From Chloropicon primus (Eukaryota; Chlorophyta; Chloropicophyceae; Chloropicales; Chloropicaceae), in NCBI GenBank assembly GCA_023205875.1, contig CP060759.1, positions 597,501 to 661,500 of the forward strand: 64,000 bases of DNA. Reading direction: 5' to 3'. Below are positions 37,599 through 47,207 of the stretch, one piece after another (position 1 is the stretch's first letter; every line of letters begins with the position of its first letter). The notes beneath the pieces are model-generated. The model did not search any database. It was not told where the DNA came from and saw nothing but the letters and a program-made list of their open reading frames with translations. The translations under genes were made by a program, and so were the position numbers.

Positions 37599-40097
37599 TC
37601 ACTTGCGGAAGAACCCGACAAGGTTCCGAAACAGCTTGCCAAAGCTCTCGCAGTGCGCGACCTCGGCCTCCTTGATCCAGTCGGGCAGCTTTCTGAAGGG
37701 GCCGCCGGACTCGGAACAGTACCGGCGGTCGGCCAGAATGATGCACGCGTAATCGCCCCTGTGCCGGATGGCCCTCCCTATGGTCTGGTTCACGGCCTTC
37801 ATGCAGATGTTCTCCATGTGCTCCCTCGTGGCGCTGCCTCCGCCCCCGCTGCCCCCCGCCGGGTTCACCTTGCGGGATATCTCGTCCAAGTACCTGAGCC
37901 TCTCGCTGAGCTCCTGGTCGTAGATGTTGGGGTAAGGCAGGCCCGCGAGGATCACGCACCGGCCGAGCCTGTCGCTGAAGTTGATGCCTTCCGACATCTT
38001 GCCCCCCACCACGCAGAAGAGGATCGCCCCCGCAGCGTCGTCCTCGCTCTCGATCTGGGACTTGTACTTGCTCAGGACCCCTTCCACCTCGTCCGCGGCC
38101 TTGGGCTCCCCGAAGACTCTCTTCTTCTGCCCGATTTGGTCCATGATCCCGCGGCTGGACCACAGGGCGGTCACCTCCTCGGAGTACTTGTAGGACGGAA
38201 AGAAGCACACGACGCCGTCGGGGACGACCTTGCAAGCGTTCACGACCAGGCGCCCGAGGTCCATCATCATGTCCTCAGAGCTCCGCTTGGAATGCACGAA
38301 GTCGAAGTCCTTGCCCGTGGGGCCCTTGGGTATCGTCAGGGTGAGGAGATTCTTCCTGTTGATCACGTGGCCGCAGCTCAGAGTCCTGACCTCCTCCCTG
38401 TTCACCGTCGGCATGACCTGCAGGAAGAGGTCGTCCAGTGGCGCGAGCGTGCCCCCCACGAGCAGCACCGCGTGAGCTTCTTGGACGAGGTTCTCGAAGT
38501 GCGTCGCCGCATTGAGCATGACGAACTTCACCTGTTCCGCACCCTTGTCCACGATGACCCTGCCATCCTCCTCGTTGTTGGTGAGGGCAAACAGAAGGTC
38601 CATGACGGAGTTGAGTGCACCCAACTTCTCCACGTCCCCCGTGTCGCCCCCCTCATTCTGACTCGCGAGCACCTCAGAGTACCCGCTCACCTTGAAGAAG
38701 AGCTTGCTTTCCCTGACAAACTCGGACAGCTTGAAGATGTTGATGTTGTCTATTCCAGTTTCCGAGAGAAACTCGTTCACCGTCACGATTCTGGAGCTCT
38801 GGCCCTCTCTCGACGCAGCTTCAAAGCACTTGGACAACGCGTCCGCCAGGCGGAGGATCATTTGCACGTTGCGCCCGTTCGTTGGGCTGAACATGTTTTT
38901 GAACCGATTGTAGTACACCAGGACCTGCCTCTTCGCGGTTTTCACCTGCACCAAGCTCAAGACGACCGAGTGCATGTTGTTCACGGCGTCCGCGACGTTG
39001 TGGGCCTCGTCGATGATGACCACGCTGTCCTTGACTCGCACGCCACTGGTTTCCCTCACAGACTTGCTGAGGACGGTGTTGTACGGGAGGAACACAATAT
39101 CCGCATCGAGGGCCGCTTTTCGAGCAGCATAATACCCACAAGCCTCGATCTTCTTCGCGGCCACTCCAATGTCCTCGATGTCCATGGGGCTGGACAAGAT
39201 CCTTCTCACCAATTTAGCCTGCTTCCCTTTCTTCTGGAAGTACGGGCAGCCCTTGCTGCATCCGCCCTTGGCACCCTTGGCCTTCTTGCCGCTCCGCTTC
39301 TGCTGCAACTGGATGCACTGCTCGTTGATCCTGGAGATGGTCTTCAGGCGAGCAACCTTTTCGTTGACGCAAAGGCCTTTCCTCGATCCCAGGATGGAAG
39401 CCGAGACCTGGCTGGCGAGACTCGTGCCCCTCAGCTCCTTCACCACTTGTGAGAGCTGGGAATGCGTCCTGCTGCAGTAGAATATCTGGCGGTGGAGGCG
39501 CTCCGGCTCGGTGTCAGAGCTCTCCGACTCGGACTCGTCGTCAAGGTCCACGGGGAACTTCCGCTTCCCAGCCTCGCCCTTCTCGCCACCCCCGTCCTCG
39601 ATGAGGAACTCTTCCTCCAAATCAACGAGGTCCTCCTCCCCCCCCTCCGACGCTTGCGCCGCCCCCGGCCTCGCCCCGTTGCTGGCCTTGCCACCCCAGT
39701 GCGCCGAGACCGAGCTCTGCTTTCCCGCCAAGAGCCTCTCCCTGTCCCGCACTGCCGTGGCCCTCGGAGCGGGCACCCGCTTCACCAGCCTCGAGTTCCG
39801 CTTCTCCTCCTCGAAGTCCTTGATCCAATCAGGGTTCTCGCTTTCCGAGCTCTCGCCCTCTGCCACCAAGTCCCCTCGATCTCCCTCCTCCTCCTCCTCC
39901 TCCCTCCGGTCCACGAGCCACTGCAAGGATGAACAAAGCAAGCTCAGCGTTTTTCCTGTCCCCGTGGGCGACTCCAGGACCCCCACGCCACCGTGTTCCA
40001 GCGTCCGGTACACCGCGCGCATGAGGTCCTTCTGCACGTCGTACGGCTCGAAAGGGAACGCGGGGAACGTCTCCCTCTCCCTCTCGAGCGGCGCCAT
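37599..40097 (-). CDS. CHL1: CHL1/DDX11 Fe-S superfamily 2 DNA helicase
   Basis: Single exon, 832 aa. The N-terminus FPFEPYDVQKDLMRAVYRTL and Walker A ESPTGTGKTLSLL are typical of CHL1/DDX11, as is the Fe-S segment with LCVNEKVARLKTISRINEQC and a CSKGCPYF cluster. DEAH box IIDEAHNVADAVNN, EGINFSDRLGRCVILAGLPYPN and QTIGRAIRHRGDYACIILAD complete the XPD/FANCJ-family helicase. CHL1 is a 5'-3' helicase acting in sister-chromatid cohesion and replication-fork processing. An acidic, Ser-rich insertion lies between motif I and the Fe-S domain (about residues 65-205), as in other CHL1 proteins. XPD is excluded by this insertion and FANCJ by the N-terminal pattern. Confidence 0.9.
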   Translation of the reverse strand: MAPLERERETFPAFPFEPYDVQKDLMRAVYRTLEHGGVGVLESPTGTGKTLSLLCSSLQWLVDRREEEEEEGDRGDLVAEGESSESENPDWIKDFEEEKRNSRLVKRVPAPRATAVRDRERLLAGKQSSVSAHWGGKASNGARPGAAQASEGGEEDLVDLEEEFLIEDGGGEKGEAGKRKFPVDLDDESESESSDTEPERLHRQIFYCSRTHSQLSQVVKELRGTSLASQVSASILGSRKGLCVNEKVARLKTISRINEQCIQLQQKRSGKKAKGAKGGCSKGCPYFQKKGKQAKLVRRILSSPMDIEDIGVAAKKIEACGYYAARKAALDADIVFLPYNTVLSKSVRETSGVRVKDSVVIIDEAHNVADAVNNMHSVVLSLVQVKTAKRQVLVYYNRFKNMFSPTNGRNVQMILRLADALSKCFEAASREGQSSRIVTVNEFLSETGIDNINIFKLSEFVRESKLFFKVSGYSEVLASQNEGGDTGDVEKLGALNSVMDLLFALTNNEEDGRVIVDKGAEQVKFVMLNAATHFENLVQEAHAVLLVGGTLAPLDDLFLQVMPTVNREEVRTLSCGHVINRKNLLTLTIPKGPTGKDFDFVHSKRSSEDMMMDLGRLVVNACKVVPDGVVCFFPSYKYSEEVTALWSSRGIMDQIGQKKRVFGEPKAADEVEGVLSKYKSQIESEDDAAGAILFCVVGGKMSEGINFSDRLGRCVILAGLPYPNIYDQELSERLRYLDEISRKVNPAGGSGGGGSATREHMENICMKAVNQTIGRAIRHRGDYACIILADRRYCSESGGPFRKLPDWIKEAEVAHCESFGKLFRNLVGFFRK

Positions 40098-40499
40098 CGT
40101 CGCTGCCTCGTCTGTCGAGAGCTCCCTTCAAAATTGGCAAGACAGAGGAGAGAAGAGGAGAGGAGATGATGGTGGTGGTGGTGGTGGAGGTGGAGGTGGA
40201 GCCAATGGGGTGATGCAGGGGTGGCAGGTGGGCACCGTGGTCTCTTCCTCTTCGTGATCTTTACTAGGAGCCCTCACTTGGCGCCGGTGGGGGGAGGGAG
40301 AGGAAAGGAAGGTGATTGATGATGACGGGCGACAAGGGGTCAGGGGGTGGTAAGAGCGTGGAATCGACCGCGGGATCCGCGAGCCAGTGGTCTTGCCGCC
40401 CAATCTCTGATCAGCCTCGTGGTGGCTTTCCGTGACTTTCGATGATTACACAAGCGAAAACTCTGAGAACTCAAAGCTCTTTTCGAAGAAGTGCAGCCT
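40098..40499. other. Intergenic region ITPase 3' end to CHL1 5' end
   Basis: 402 bp with a GGTGGT-type triplet run (about 40170-40200) and a TGTAA signal on the minus strand about 50 bp past the ITPase stop (TTACA near 40445). No gene was recognised. Confidence 0.55.
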
Positions 40500-41171
40500 T
40501 TACTCCTTGGCGGCCAGATACTGCCGCAGGGCCTCCACAGCCTTGTACCTGTGCGAAATCTTATTCTTTGTGTCCTTGTCGAGCTCGGCATACGTCTTGT
40601 CGTAGCCCGTGGGCTCGAAAATGGGATCCCAACCAAAGTCGTTCGGCCCCCTCGCTGGAACAATGGTGCCGTCCGTCATCCCCTTAAATATTTTGGGCTC
40701 GCTGCCCGGGCCCGAGGAGAAGCCAAAGGTGCAAAGGGCGTAGCCAGTCTTGTCCTCGTACGGCTCCACGAGCTTGTTCAGACCCTCGTGGCCCAACTTT
40801 TTCAGAAACCACTTGATGTATGGGCCCGGGAGACCCTTCAAAGCGTTGAAACACAGACAAGTGTCCTCGACTATGACAGGGCCGCCGACCTCCTTCGCGG
40901 CAAGCCTGCACTTTTCCGCCGCAATGTCGTCCGGCTCGCCCTGGAGCTCCGGCAGGTCCACACTCAATGCCTCGATCTCATACGGAAAGTCGCTCTCCGC
41001 GGCCAGGATCTGTCTCACTTCCTTGAGTTTGTTCTGGTTTCCAGTGCAGAACACCAGCCTCTTCTTCCCCATCCCTTCCCCACTCGTCGCCATCTTGCGC
41101 ACGTCCCTTCTCCTCGCACCAACGTTCCCGTAAGCACAACACCTTCGTAGGCTCGTTACCCTCCGTAACAT
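40500..41171 (-). CDS. ITPA: Inosine/xanthosine triphosphate pyrophosphatase (ITPase)
   Basis: 223 aa if the ATG at 41171 is used, or 197 aa from 41093. The longer form adds an Arg-rich N-terminus ([16 protein letters not shown]) that could be an organelle presequence; the shorter starts just before the conserved fold. Single exon. The HAM1/ITPase family motifs are present: the nucleotide-binding [30 protein letters not shown] and the C-terminal [19 protein letters not shown] with HRYKAVEAL. The enzyme hydrolyses ITP, dITP and XTP to the monophosphate, keeping deaminated purines out of DNA and RNA. It is divergent from LSM2 with 384 bp between the starts. Confidence 0.93.
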   Translation of the reverse strand: MLRRVTSLRRCCAYGNVGARRRDVRKMATSGEGMGKKRLVFCTGNQNKLKEVRQILAAESDFPYEIEALSVDLPELQGEPDDIAAEKCRLAAKEVGGPVIVEDTCLCFNALKGLPGPYIKWFLKKLGHEGLNKLVEPYEDKTGYALCTFGFSSGPGSEPKIFKGMTDGTIVPARGPNDFGWDPIFEPTGYDKTYAELDKDTKNKISHRYKAVEALRQYLAAKE

Positions 41172-41555
41172 CCACCTCAACTCACTCCCCCACACAAAGG
41201 CAAGAAGACGATGCTCTTCCCTGCTCCTCTGCAAACAAAAAACTAGAGCAACAGGAGGAAGACAAACAATCCTTGTTCGGAGTGAGCAATGTCTCCGACG
41301 ATTGAATGAATGAATGAATGAATGAATGAATGAATGCCTTGTGGTGAGTTCCCTGGTTCCTTCTCAATCCGTCGCGTTGCGTCGCGTCGTGGTCTCCGTC
41401 CTCGTCGCTCGCTCTCCAGCCGTTTTGATCCATCAGCTGCAGTTCACTCGAGGGTTTCGCTTCGGCGCCACGAGAGAGAGAGAGAGAGAGAGAGAGAGGA
41501 AGAGGAGGAGGGTTAAGGGAGGGACGCTCGACAGGGATTGGGTTGGATCATCATC
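41172..41555. promoter_or_regulatory. Divergent ITPase/LSM2 promoter region with tetranucleotide repeat
   Basis: 384 bp with a TGAA tetranucleotide tract of about eight units (41302-41336) and a GA tract (41472-41498) about 58 bp before the LSM2 start. No other gene was seen. Confidence 0.55.
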
Positions 41556-42057
41556 ATGCTGTTTTACTCCTTTTTCAAGACGCTTACGGGAAAGGAGGTG
41601 ACCGTGGAACTCAAAAACGACTTGTCGATCACGGGGATACTCCACTCGGTCGACCAGTACTTGAACATCAAACTGAACGAGATTAAGGTGGTCGATGAGG
41701 AGAAGCACCCTCACTTGGTAGGTCAAGGGATCGAGACTTGCTCGGGGCCTCGAGCGCGTTTCTGACTCGCTCGCTCTTCGGTTTTTGACTCGGACTTTCT
41801 CTCTCGCAGATGGCCGTGCAGAACTGTTTCATTAGAGGCTCGGTTGTACGATATATTCAGGTGAGTTTCGGTTGTCTCGTGGGTCGTGGGACCGGTGGCA
41901 GACGCCAAGGTAGCGAAGGGCGAGGCACGCAGACCAGCTGACTCGGGCTTCCTCCTCCGCATCTTTCTTTCCCGCCCGCCTTCCTCAGTTGCCACAGGAC
42001 GCCATAGACACAGATCTGCTCCACGATGCCACGCGAAGAGAAGCGAGGAACTCGTAG
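41556..42057 (+). CDS. LSM2: LSM2, U6 snRNP Sm-like core protein
   Basis: Three exons (41556-41717, 41810-41860, 41989-42057), all phase 0, give 93 aa, the family's usual size (about 95). MLFYSFFKTLTGKEVTVELK, GILHSVDQYLNIKLNEIKVV and NCFIRGSVVRYIQLPQDAID cover the Sm1 and Sm2 motifs and are nearly identical to LSM2 of plants and animals. LSM2 is part of the LSM2-8 ring on U6 snRNA in splicing and of the LSM1-7 ring in mRNA decay. The exon boundaries fall at the ends of the two Sm motifs. Confidence 0.95.
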
Positions 42058-42220
42058 GCCTGGAGGAGCCAAAGGGGGTCATCACACTGCTCGGGACATG
42101 CCGGTTTATGCCACACGCGATTTCAAAATGGTGCATAGGTTATATACGTTATTATAATTTCAAGTTACTGTTTACTCTATTGCTACACCTTCCGCGCGGC
42201 GAAGGAATACTGTACAAGGG

Positions 42221-43255
42221 CTACGAGTGGATCAAGGTGCATCGAAGGGCAGGGAAACGAGAAAATAAATAATCCCTGTCCTTGATCTTCACGTTCCCGC
42301 AGCCGTTCACGTCAAAAGAGTGGAGTGCCTTGCAGTTTCCTGCAAGAGCGTCGACGCTCCTGTCCGTGACGCCCAAAATCCCGTGAAGGGAGAGCAGCTC
42401 AAGTTCCCTGCAATGGCTTGCAATGGCTTCGACCCCAACGTCAGTGACCTTGATGCACCAGGTTAGATTCAGGTAAGTGAGGGCAGAGCATCCGCTCACC
42501 CCCGCCAAGCCTTGGTCAGTCAGGTGGTGGCTGCCACAGAGGTCGAGGAAAGTCAAATGCCGCAGGCTTCCGATCGAACTTAGACTGCTGTCGGTGAAGG
42601 CCGATATGGCGTACAAGTTCAGGTACGTCAGAGAGGCCAAATGCTTCGTGACATGGAAGAGACCATCGTCAGAGAGCTTTATGCACCTCGTGATGTCCAG
42701 CCTTTTCAGGTTTTTGCAGCCCTCTGCGACAAACTGAAGGCTCTTGTCCGTTATCGACTTGCATCCGCTGACGTTGAGATAGACGAGATCCTTCAGAGCG
42801 GAGGCCACGGACTTGATTCCTTCGTCATTGATCTTCAGATTCCAATACACCTGGAGATGCGTGATTGCCTTGGCGTGCTTGGCCACGGCCTCCAGCGCTG
42901 CGTTTGATACTTTTTGGCAGCCGTTCAAGTTCAGTTTCTTCAAGTTGTTCATCCGAACGAGGAAGGCCTCCACGTGGGGGTCCATGACATTCGACACGAA
43001 CTCCAGGTTGAAATCCTCGACGCCGGCGACCAGACTCTCGCAGGCAAGAACATCGTCCACCAGAAGATCAATGATAACGTTGCGATAGGCGCGAACGTCG
43101 ACCTTGGACCAGCAGGAAGGAGATCTCACCGCATCCCTGAATGAGCGAGAGACCAATGCGAGTCGACCGCGTTCCTTGAAGTCGACCAGATGGGAAAGGA
43201 TTTTGATCACCAGGTCCTTGTTCCTGAAGAGGATCGCGCTCGCCCCTTCCTCCAT
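42221..43255 (-). CDS. F-box protein with leucine-rich repeats
   Basis: Single exon, 344 aa from the ATG at 43255. The open frame upstream includes a GA-tract-encoded Glu/Arg run and is not likely to be translated. An F-box-like helix set occupies residues of about 10-50 (VIKILSHLVDFKERGRLALV), followed by about eight cysteine-containing leucine-rich repeats such as LTYLNLTWCIKVTDVGVEAI and LVYLNVSGCKSITDKSL. F-box LRR proteins are substrate receptors of SCF ubiquitin ligases. The arrangement resembles the plant RNI-like F-box protein At3g58530. The substrate is unknown. Confidence 0.85.
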   Translation of the reverse strand: MEEGASAILFRNKDLVIKILSHLVDFKERGRLALVSRSFRDAVRSPSCWSKVDVRAYRNVIIDLLVDDVLACESLVAGVEDFNLEFVSNVMDPHVEAFLVRMNNLKKLNLNGCQKVSNAALEAVAKHAKAITHLQVYWNLKINDEGIKSVASALKDLVYLNVSGCKSITDKSLQFVAEGCKNLKRLDITRCIKLSDDGLFHVTKHLASLTYLNLYAISAFTDSSLSSIGSLRHLTFLDLCGSHHLTDQGLAGVSGCSALTYLNLTWCIKVTDVGVEAIASHCRELELLSLHGILGVTDRSVDALAGNCKALHSFDVNGCGNVKIKDRDYLFSRFPALRCTLIHS

Positions 43256-43528
43256 CCTCGACGCTTTGCGACTGCGAAACCCTTTCTCCTCCTCTCTCTC
43301 TCTCTCTCCTGCCGTCGCTTTGCTTTTGCTGGGAAAAAAAACTTCGCGGCAAATGCAGAGGATGGCTGACCTCATGGTGGTGGGGTTGAACCGGGACAAG
43401 GACAAAGGGAGCAATCCACCAGCAGCATCACCAGCAACAACAGCAACACTTTCGAAGCGTAAGGGCTTTAGAGGATAAACCAAAATAGTGCAACAATGTG
43501 ATGCCCAAAAGATGAGTATTAGTAGTTA

Positions 43529-45355
43529 CTACTTCCAAGTCTTCTTCGCAGATATGGATTGCTCTATGATCCTTTTGTACGTGGCGAGCTGAAGCTGGTC
43601 GTCGCCGTCCTCGTCGAAAGCTTTGGAGATCAGCTCCATCTCGGCATCGGAGATGGGCCTCCCGGTGGCCTCGGACATGGCGGACTGGAAGTCCTTCTTG
43701 GACACCTCTCCGGTGGCAGCCATCTTGTAGAAGGTCCTCTCGATGACATCCATGTCGTGCACCAGGTTCTGCAAGGCTACAACTTCCTTGACCCTCGTTT
43801 TGCTCGTTCGAAAGAAGCCGTAGTAGAGGTAGGAGACCGGGATGATGTACATGCACAGGCCAACCGCCCCCATCGCCCTGATCACCGTGGGAAACGCGTT
43901 GACGTCTTCCTCCAGACCCAGCGGGATGTTCATGCCCAAAATGCCAGCAGGAACTGCGATCGCCGTGAGGGACAGGGTCAGGAGACTCGTTTGCAAGTTC
44001 AGGGTGAGAATCCTGTTCCTTTGGGAATCCAAGGAGATGTTCAGCACCTCCCTCGTGTCATCAATCCTCTCGTTGATCTCCGTGAGAATTCTCCCTATCT
44101 GCTGCACCTCCCTCCTGCTTGTCTCCAGGATCGCTTCGACTTCAAGGTGGTCCTGGGCCTCAGGCCTCAGGCCCTGGTTCTCATCGATCCAGGTCAAGCT
44201 CATGTTCGCCATGTCTTCGTCCTGCGCAAGGGTCTCTGTCAGGACAAAGTTCATGGATTCCGTGTCCGTCCTGAGGGCCTCCACTTTCTGCTTCAGCGGC
44301 AAAACTTTCCTCAAGGACTCCACGTCGCTGCCGATGTCCCTCAGCACCAGGTCCACGAGCATACCAATCTGGCCTGCCTGGTGGTTCAGCCTGCTTATGG
44401 AGCTCGTCAAGGCGATCTGCAACGCCTGTTGCTCGAATGAGATGTCGCCCAACGCAACGAGGTTGTTCTTCCTATGGAAACCCAGCTTGATCACGTCCCT
44501 CTTACGCTTCTTCTCGTACACGAACTCTGTCGAGAAGCTCTTGCCCACCTCCTCGGACCCAAGGAAGCCGAACCCGGGGAGGTGGGAGGCGCCCTCTGCG
44601 TCCAACTCGCCCTCGTGATGGTCCTCCGGGTCGACCCCCCGATCGATCTTCTGCTTCTCCTTCTCCTTCTCCTTCTCCCTCTCCACCCTGTCCGCCCTCA
44701 CTTGCCTCTTCAGCAGCTGCCCGGCAAGCTCCACGTGAGGCCTGTTCGCCCCGAAGAACATGCACCACTCGCTCTGGATGATGGCCTGCACCTCAAACAG
44801 CCGTAGGATGATGCTCCGGTCCCTCACCAGCATTTCGGCTTGCCGCCTGACCCCGTCAATGTGCAGCAGCCCGAGGTCCCGAAACTGGAAGGACTTGTCG
44901 CTAACCCTCCGGAGCATGTCCAAGTCCGTGCACGTGTACCTCGTGAGCTTGCCGTACTTGTCCACCTCCACCACCTCGTGCGCCATTCCTCCCCTCGTAA
45001 CCCTCTTCTCGTCCCGCATCAGGTTTCTCACCTGTTGAACCGCCTTGTCGAACCGGGCCGAAACCTCCGACGAGGGCACCGAGGACGAAGCCTCGTCAAG
45101 CCCTTCCTCCCCTCCCTTGGGCCCCGCCCCCCGCCCCGACGACGACGACGAGGAGGAGGAGGAGGACGACGACGACGCTTCTGCCTCTCCTGGCCCGTCC
45201 CTGGACCCAGCAGCAAGCGTTCGCTTCCACTCCCTCGCTCCAGGGAACGCTTCCGCCAAACCACTCACGCCTCGGAGCCTCGTCGCGAGGCACAGGCCGA
45301 GCACGGCGCCCCTCCCCTCCTCGAGCCTCCTCGCTCCCAGGGCCACACGCCACAT
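43529..45355 (-). CDS. CorA/MRS2-family Mg2+ transporter with EF-hand-like C-terminus
   Basis: Single exon, 608 aa from the ATG at 45355. The N-terminus (MWRVALGARRLEEGRGAVLG) is a good mitochondrial presequence candidate, followed by a Ser run encoded by GAC/GAG-type triplets. A long helical domain, LEVEAILETSRREVQQIGRI, leads to the first membrane helix and the signature AGILGMNIP (GMN motif), then a second helix (VGLCMYIIPVSYLYYGFF). MRS2/CorA channels carry Mg2+ down the mitochondrial membrane potential. Unusually, about 80 residues after the second helix form two helix-loop-helix units, one with the EF-hand-like loop DEDGDDQLQLAT. The final loop position is Thr instead of the usual acidic residue, so calcium binding is uncertain. 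Confidence 0.83.
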   Translation of the reverse strand: MWRVALGARRLEEGRGAVLGLCLATRLRGVSGLAEAFPGAREWKRTLAAGSRDGPGEAEASSSSSSSSSSSSSGRGAGPKGGEEGLDEASSSVPSSEVSARFDKAVQQVRNLMRDEKRVTRGGMAHEVVEVDKYGKLTRYTCTDLDMLRRVSDKSFQFRDLGLLHIDGVRRQAEMLVRDRSIILRLFEVQAIIQSEWCMFFGANRPHVELAGQLLKRQVRADRVEREKEKEKEKQKIDRGVDPEDHHEGELDAEGASHLPGFGFLGSEEVGKSFSTEFVYEKKRKRDVIKLGFHRKNNLVALGDISFEQQALQIALTSSISRLNHQAGQIGMLVDLVLRDIGSDVESLRKVLPLKQKVEALRTDTESMNFVLTETLAQDEDMANMSLTWIDENQGLRPEAQDHLEVEAILETSRREVQQIGRILTEINERIDDTREVLNISLDSQRNRILTLNLQTSLLTLSLTAIAVPAGILGMNIPLGLEEDVNAFPTVIRAMGAVGLCMYIIPVSYLYYGFFRTSKTRVKEVVALQNLVHDMDVIERTFYKMAATGEVSKKDFQSAMSEATGRPISDAEMELISKAFDEDGDDQLQLATYKRIIEQSISAKKTWK

Positions 45356-45854
45356 GCTGCAGCAGCCAAGCAAGCAAACAATGAAGGAGAAAGAGTTTTT
45401 CCGTTTCAGTCCTCGTCACTCTGGCATTCCTTTCAAGCGAGGAAGGGCTCTTCGGAAATATCGCGAGGAGAATGATCCGCCGACAAGGCTTGCTCTCGTC
45501 CTTCCCCTCGTCCTCGTCGTCCGAAACTCACCTCGCGCTCTCCTTCTCCTGAGTCCAGTCCTCCTTCGGAGTTTGCAGAGTTTTGCTGCTGCTGGCTGGT
45601 CGGCTCGAGGGAGGACGACTGACCGACACCGACACGCGACGACTTTGGCGACGGGGGCGAGGGGGAGAGGACGGAAGGGGATGGCTGGGCGAAACTACGA
45701 CTCGAGGTCGCTCGCTGGACGCCTCGGTTGTTGGTTTTGACGACCTGGTGAGGATTCTGTCGAGCGAGAGGAAACAAAAACGAGCGCTTCGAGGAGGATG
45801 GAGAGGTAGAGTGACCTGACCTGACCTGACCTGACCTGGTGGGTTGTGTGCGGC
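45356..45854. promoter_or_regulatory. Divergent CorA/HEMK2 promoter region
   Basis: 499 bp. It holds a perfect TGACC pentamer array of five units (45812-45836) that ends 18 bp before the HEMK2 start. No other gene was recognised. Confidence 0.55.
45812..45836 (+). repeat. (TGACC)5 pentamer array
   Basis: Five perfect TGACC units just upstream of the HEMK2 ATG. Confidence 0.9.
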
Positions 45855-46697
45855 ATGGCGTCGATGAGGTTGACATCGTATCCCGACGGGGTGTATCCCC
45901 CGTCGGATGACACGTTCCTCCTCGTGGATGCGCTCGAGCAGGACGTGGTCGCGTCGAAGAGGAACGAGGGAGGGCCACGGACCGAGGGGAAGAAGAGCAA
46001 GCTGGTGGCGGAGGCCGCGCCACTGGACGCGAGCGAGGTCGGGAGCGTCGTGGAGATCGGGAGCGGGAGCGGTTTCGTGATCACCAGCGCTGCGGTGCTG
46101 CTCCCGACGGCTTACGCCGTAGGGACGGACCTCTCGAGCAGGGCCTGCCTGGCGTCGAGGGAGACGCTGAGGTCGCACCCGCCGAGCTGCTCCTCCAGGT
46201 CTGACGTGGTCGCCACCGAGAGCCTGCGGGGCTTCCGACCCGGGGCGGCCTTCGACGTGGTGCTGGTGAACCCGCCGTACGTTCCGACCTCCAGCGAGGA
46301 GCTCGCCGAGTCCCTGCGGGTGCTCCGGGGGCGGAGAGAGGCCTCGGAGGCCGAGACGGAGGGCGCGGCCTTCACCCTGACCTGGGCCGGGGGGGTCGAG
46401 GGCGTGGAGATGACCAAGGAGATGCTGAGGGCGGGACTCGGCCTCCTCAACGCCCGCGGGGGGCGCCTCTACCTCATCGTCGTCCAGGAAAACCGCCCGG
46501 AGGAGATGGCCAAGCACGCGACCCGCGTCTGGCGGGAGCTCTGGGGGCGACCCGAAGGGGACGACCCGGCGCCGGGCCTGTCCTGGAGCATCGCCATCCA
46601 GACGAGGGCGAACAACGAGCTGCTCAGCGTCCTCAGGTTCATCGCGGGCGGGGACCACCGCCATTCGTTACCTTCACTCGAACTCGAACAACCATAA
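45855..46697 (+). CDS. HEMK2: HEMK2/N6AMT1-type protein methyltransferase (eRF1 Gln, MTQ2)
   Basis: Single exon, 280 aa. The start YPDGVYPPSDDTFLLVDALE and the SAM-binding VVEIGSGSGFVITSAA are those of MTQ2/HEMK2. The catalytic motif is NPPY (VLVNPPYVPTSSEEL). These proteins methylate the glutamine of the GGQ loop of eRF1, promoting translation termination, and need the partner TRM112. A region between residues 37 and 58 (SKRNEGGPRTEGKK) is a small insertion compared with typical family members. The ATG at 45855 is preferred to an upstream GTG. AT-rich sequence follows the stop (about 46700-46725). Confidence 0.9.
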   Translation: MASMRLTSYPDGVYPPSDDTFLLVDALEQDVVASKRNEGGPRTEGKKSKLVAEAAPLDASEVGSVVEIGSGSGFVITSAAVLLPTAYAVGTDLSSRACLASRETLRSHPPSCSSRSDVVATESLRGFRPGAAFDVVLVNPPYVPTSSEELAESLRVLRGRREASEAETEGAAFTLTWAGGVEGVEMTKEMLRAGLGLLNARGGRLYLIVVQENRPEEMAKHATRVWRELWGRPEGDDPAPGLSWSIAIQTRANNELLSVLRFIAGGDHRHSLPSLELEQP

Positions 46698-47207
46698 CCC
46701 ATATATATATTATTATTATTATCAGTCGTCGTCGTTGGCCGAGCCTTGGTGGTGTAATAAAACAGTAAGAAGCCAGAGACGAACGAAACAACGAGACAAG
46801 TGGCGGCCAAGGGGGCGGGGTTGTTGGTCAACTGCAGCAAAATGCGCAAACGCGCAAGGCCAAACTCCTTAGAATCACAGCATGAAGAAGTGTAACGCTC
46901 GCTCTTGGGCTGGGCTCTCAACTTTTGGGATTAGGATTAGACCCACATTGCAGTGGGGCACAACACGCATCTTGTCGGTCAACGCGGCGAGGAGGAGGAG
47001 GAGGTCTTGGTCTCCGTCGTCGTGTGTCCGCGCGTGCGAGGGGTGGTTTCGCTTGGGTTTGACGCGTCCGATTCGTTGGCGTGGACGAGAGCTCGGCATC
47101 GGCGGGGTTTCGGCCGGTCCTCATCACGCGCGGGGCCGCACAAGGGAAGGGGAGAAGGGGCGGACAGACCACGCAGAGGATAGGATAGGGTCGTCGTCGT
47201 TGGACCG
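46698..47207. other. Intergenic region before the M13 peptidase
   Basis: 510 bp between two plus-strand genes, with a TATATA/TTATTA patch at about 46700-46723. No gene or motif copy was recognised. Confidence 0.5.

Noticed and set aside
37419-39452. 677-codon plus-strand open frame opposite CHL1
   Set aside because: Antisense to a recognised helicase with all motifs; no domain pattern of its own.
43256-43483. N-terminal extension of the F-box/LRR gene
   Set aside because: The extension begins at a non-ATG codon and includes a Glu/Arg run from a GA tract; the start at 43255 is the first ATG that leads directly into the fold.
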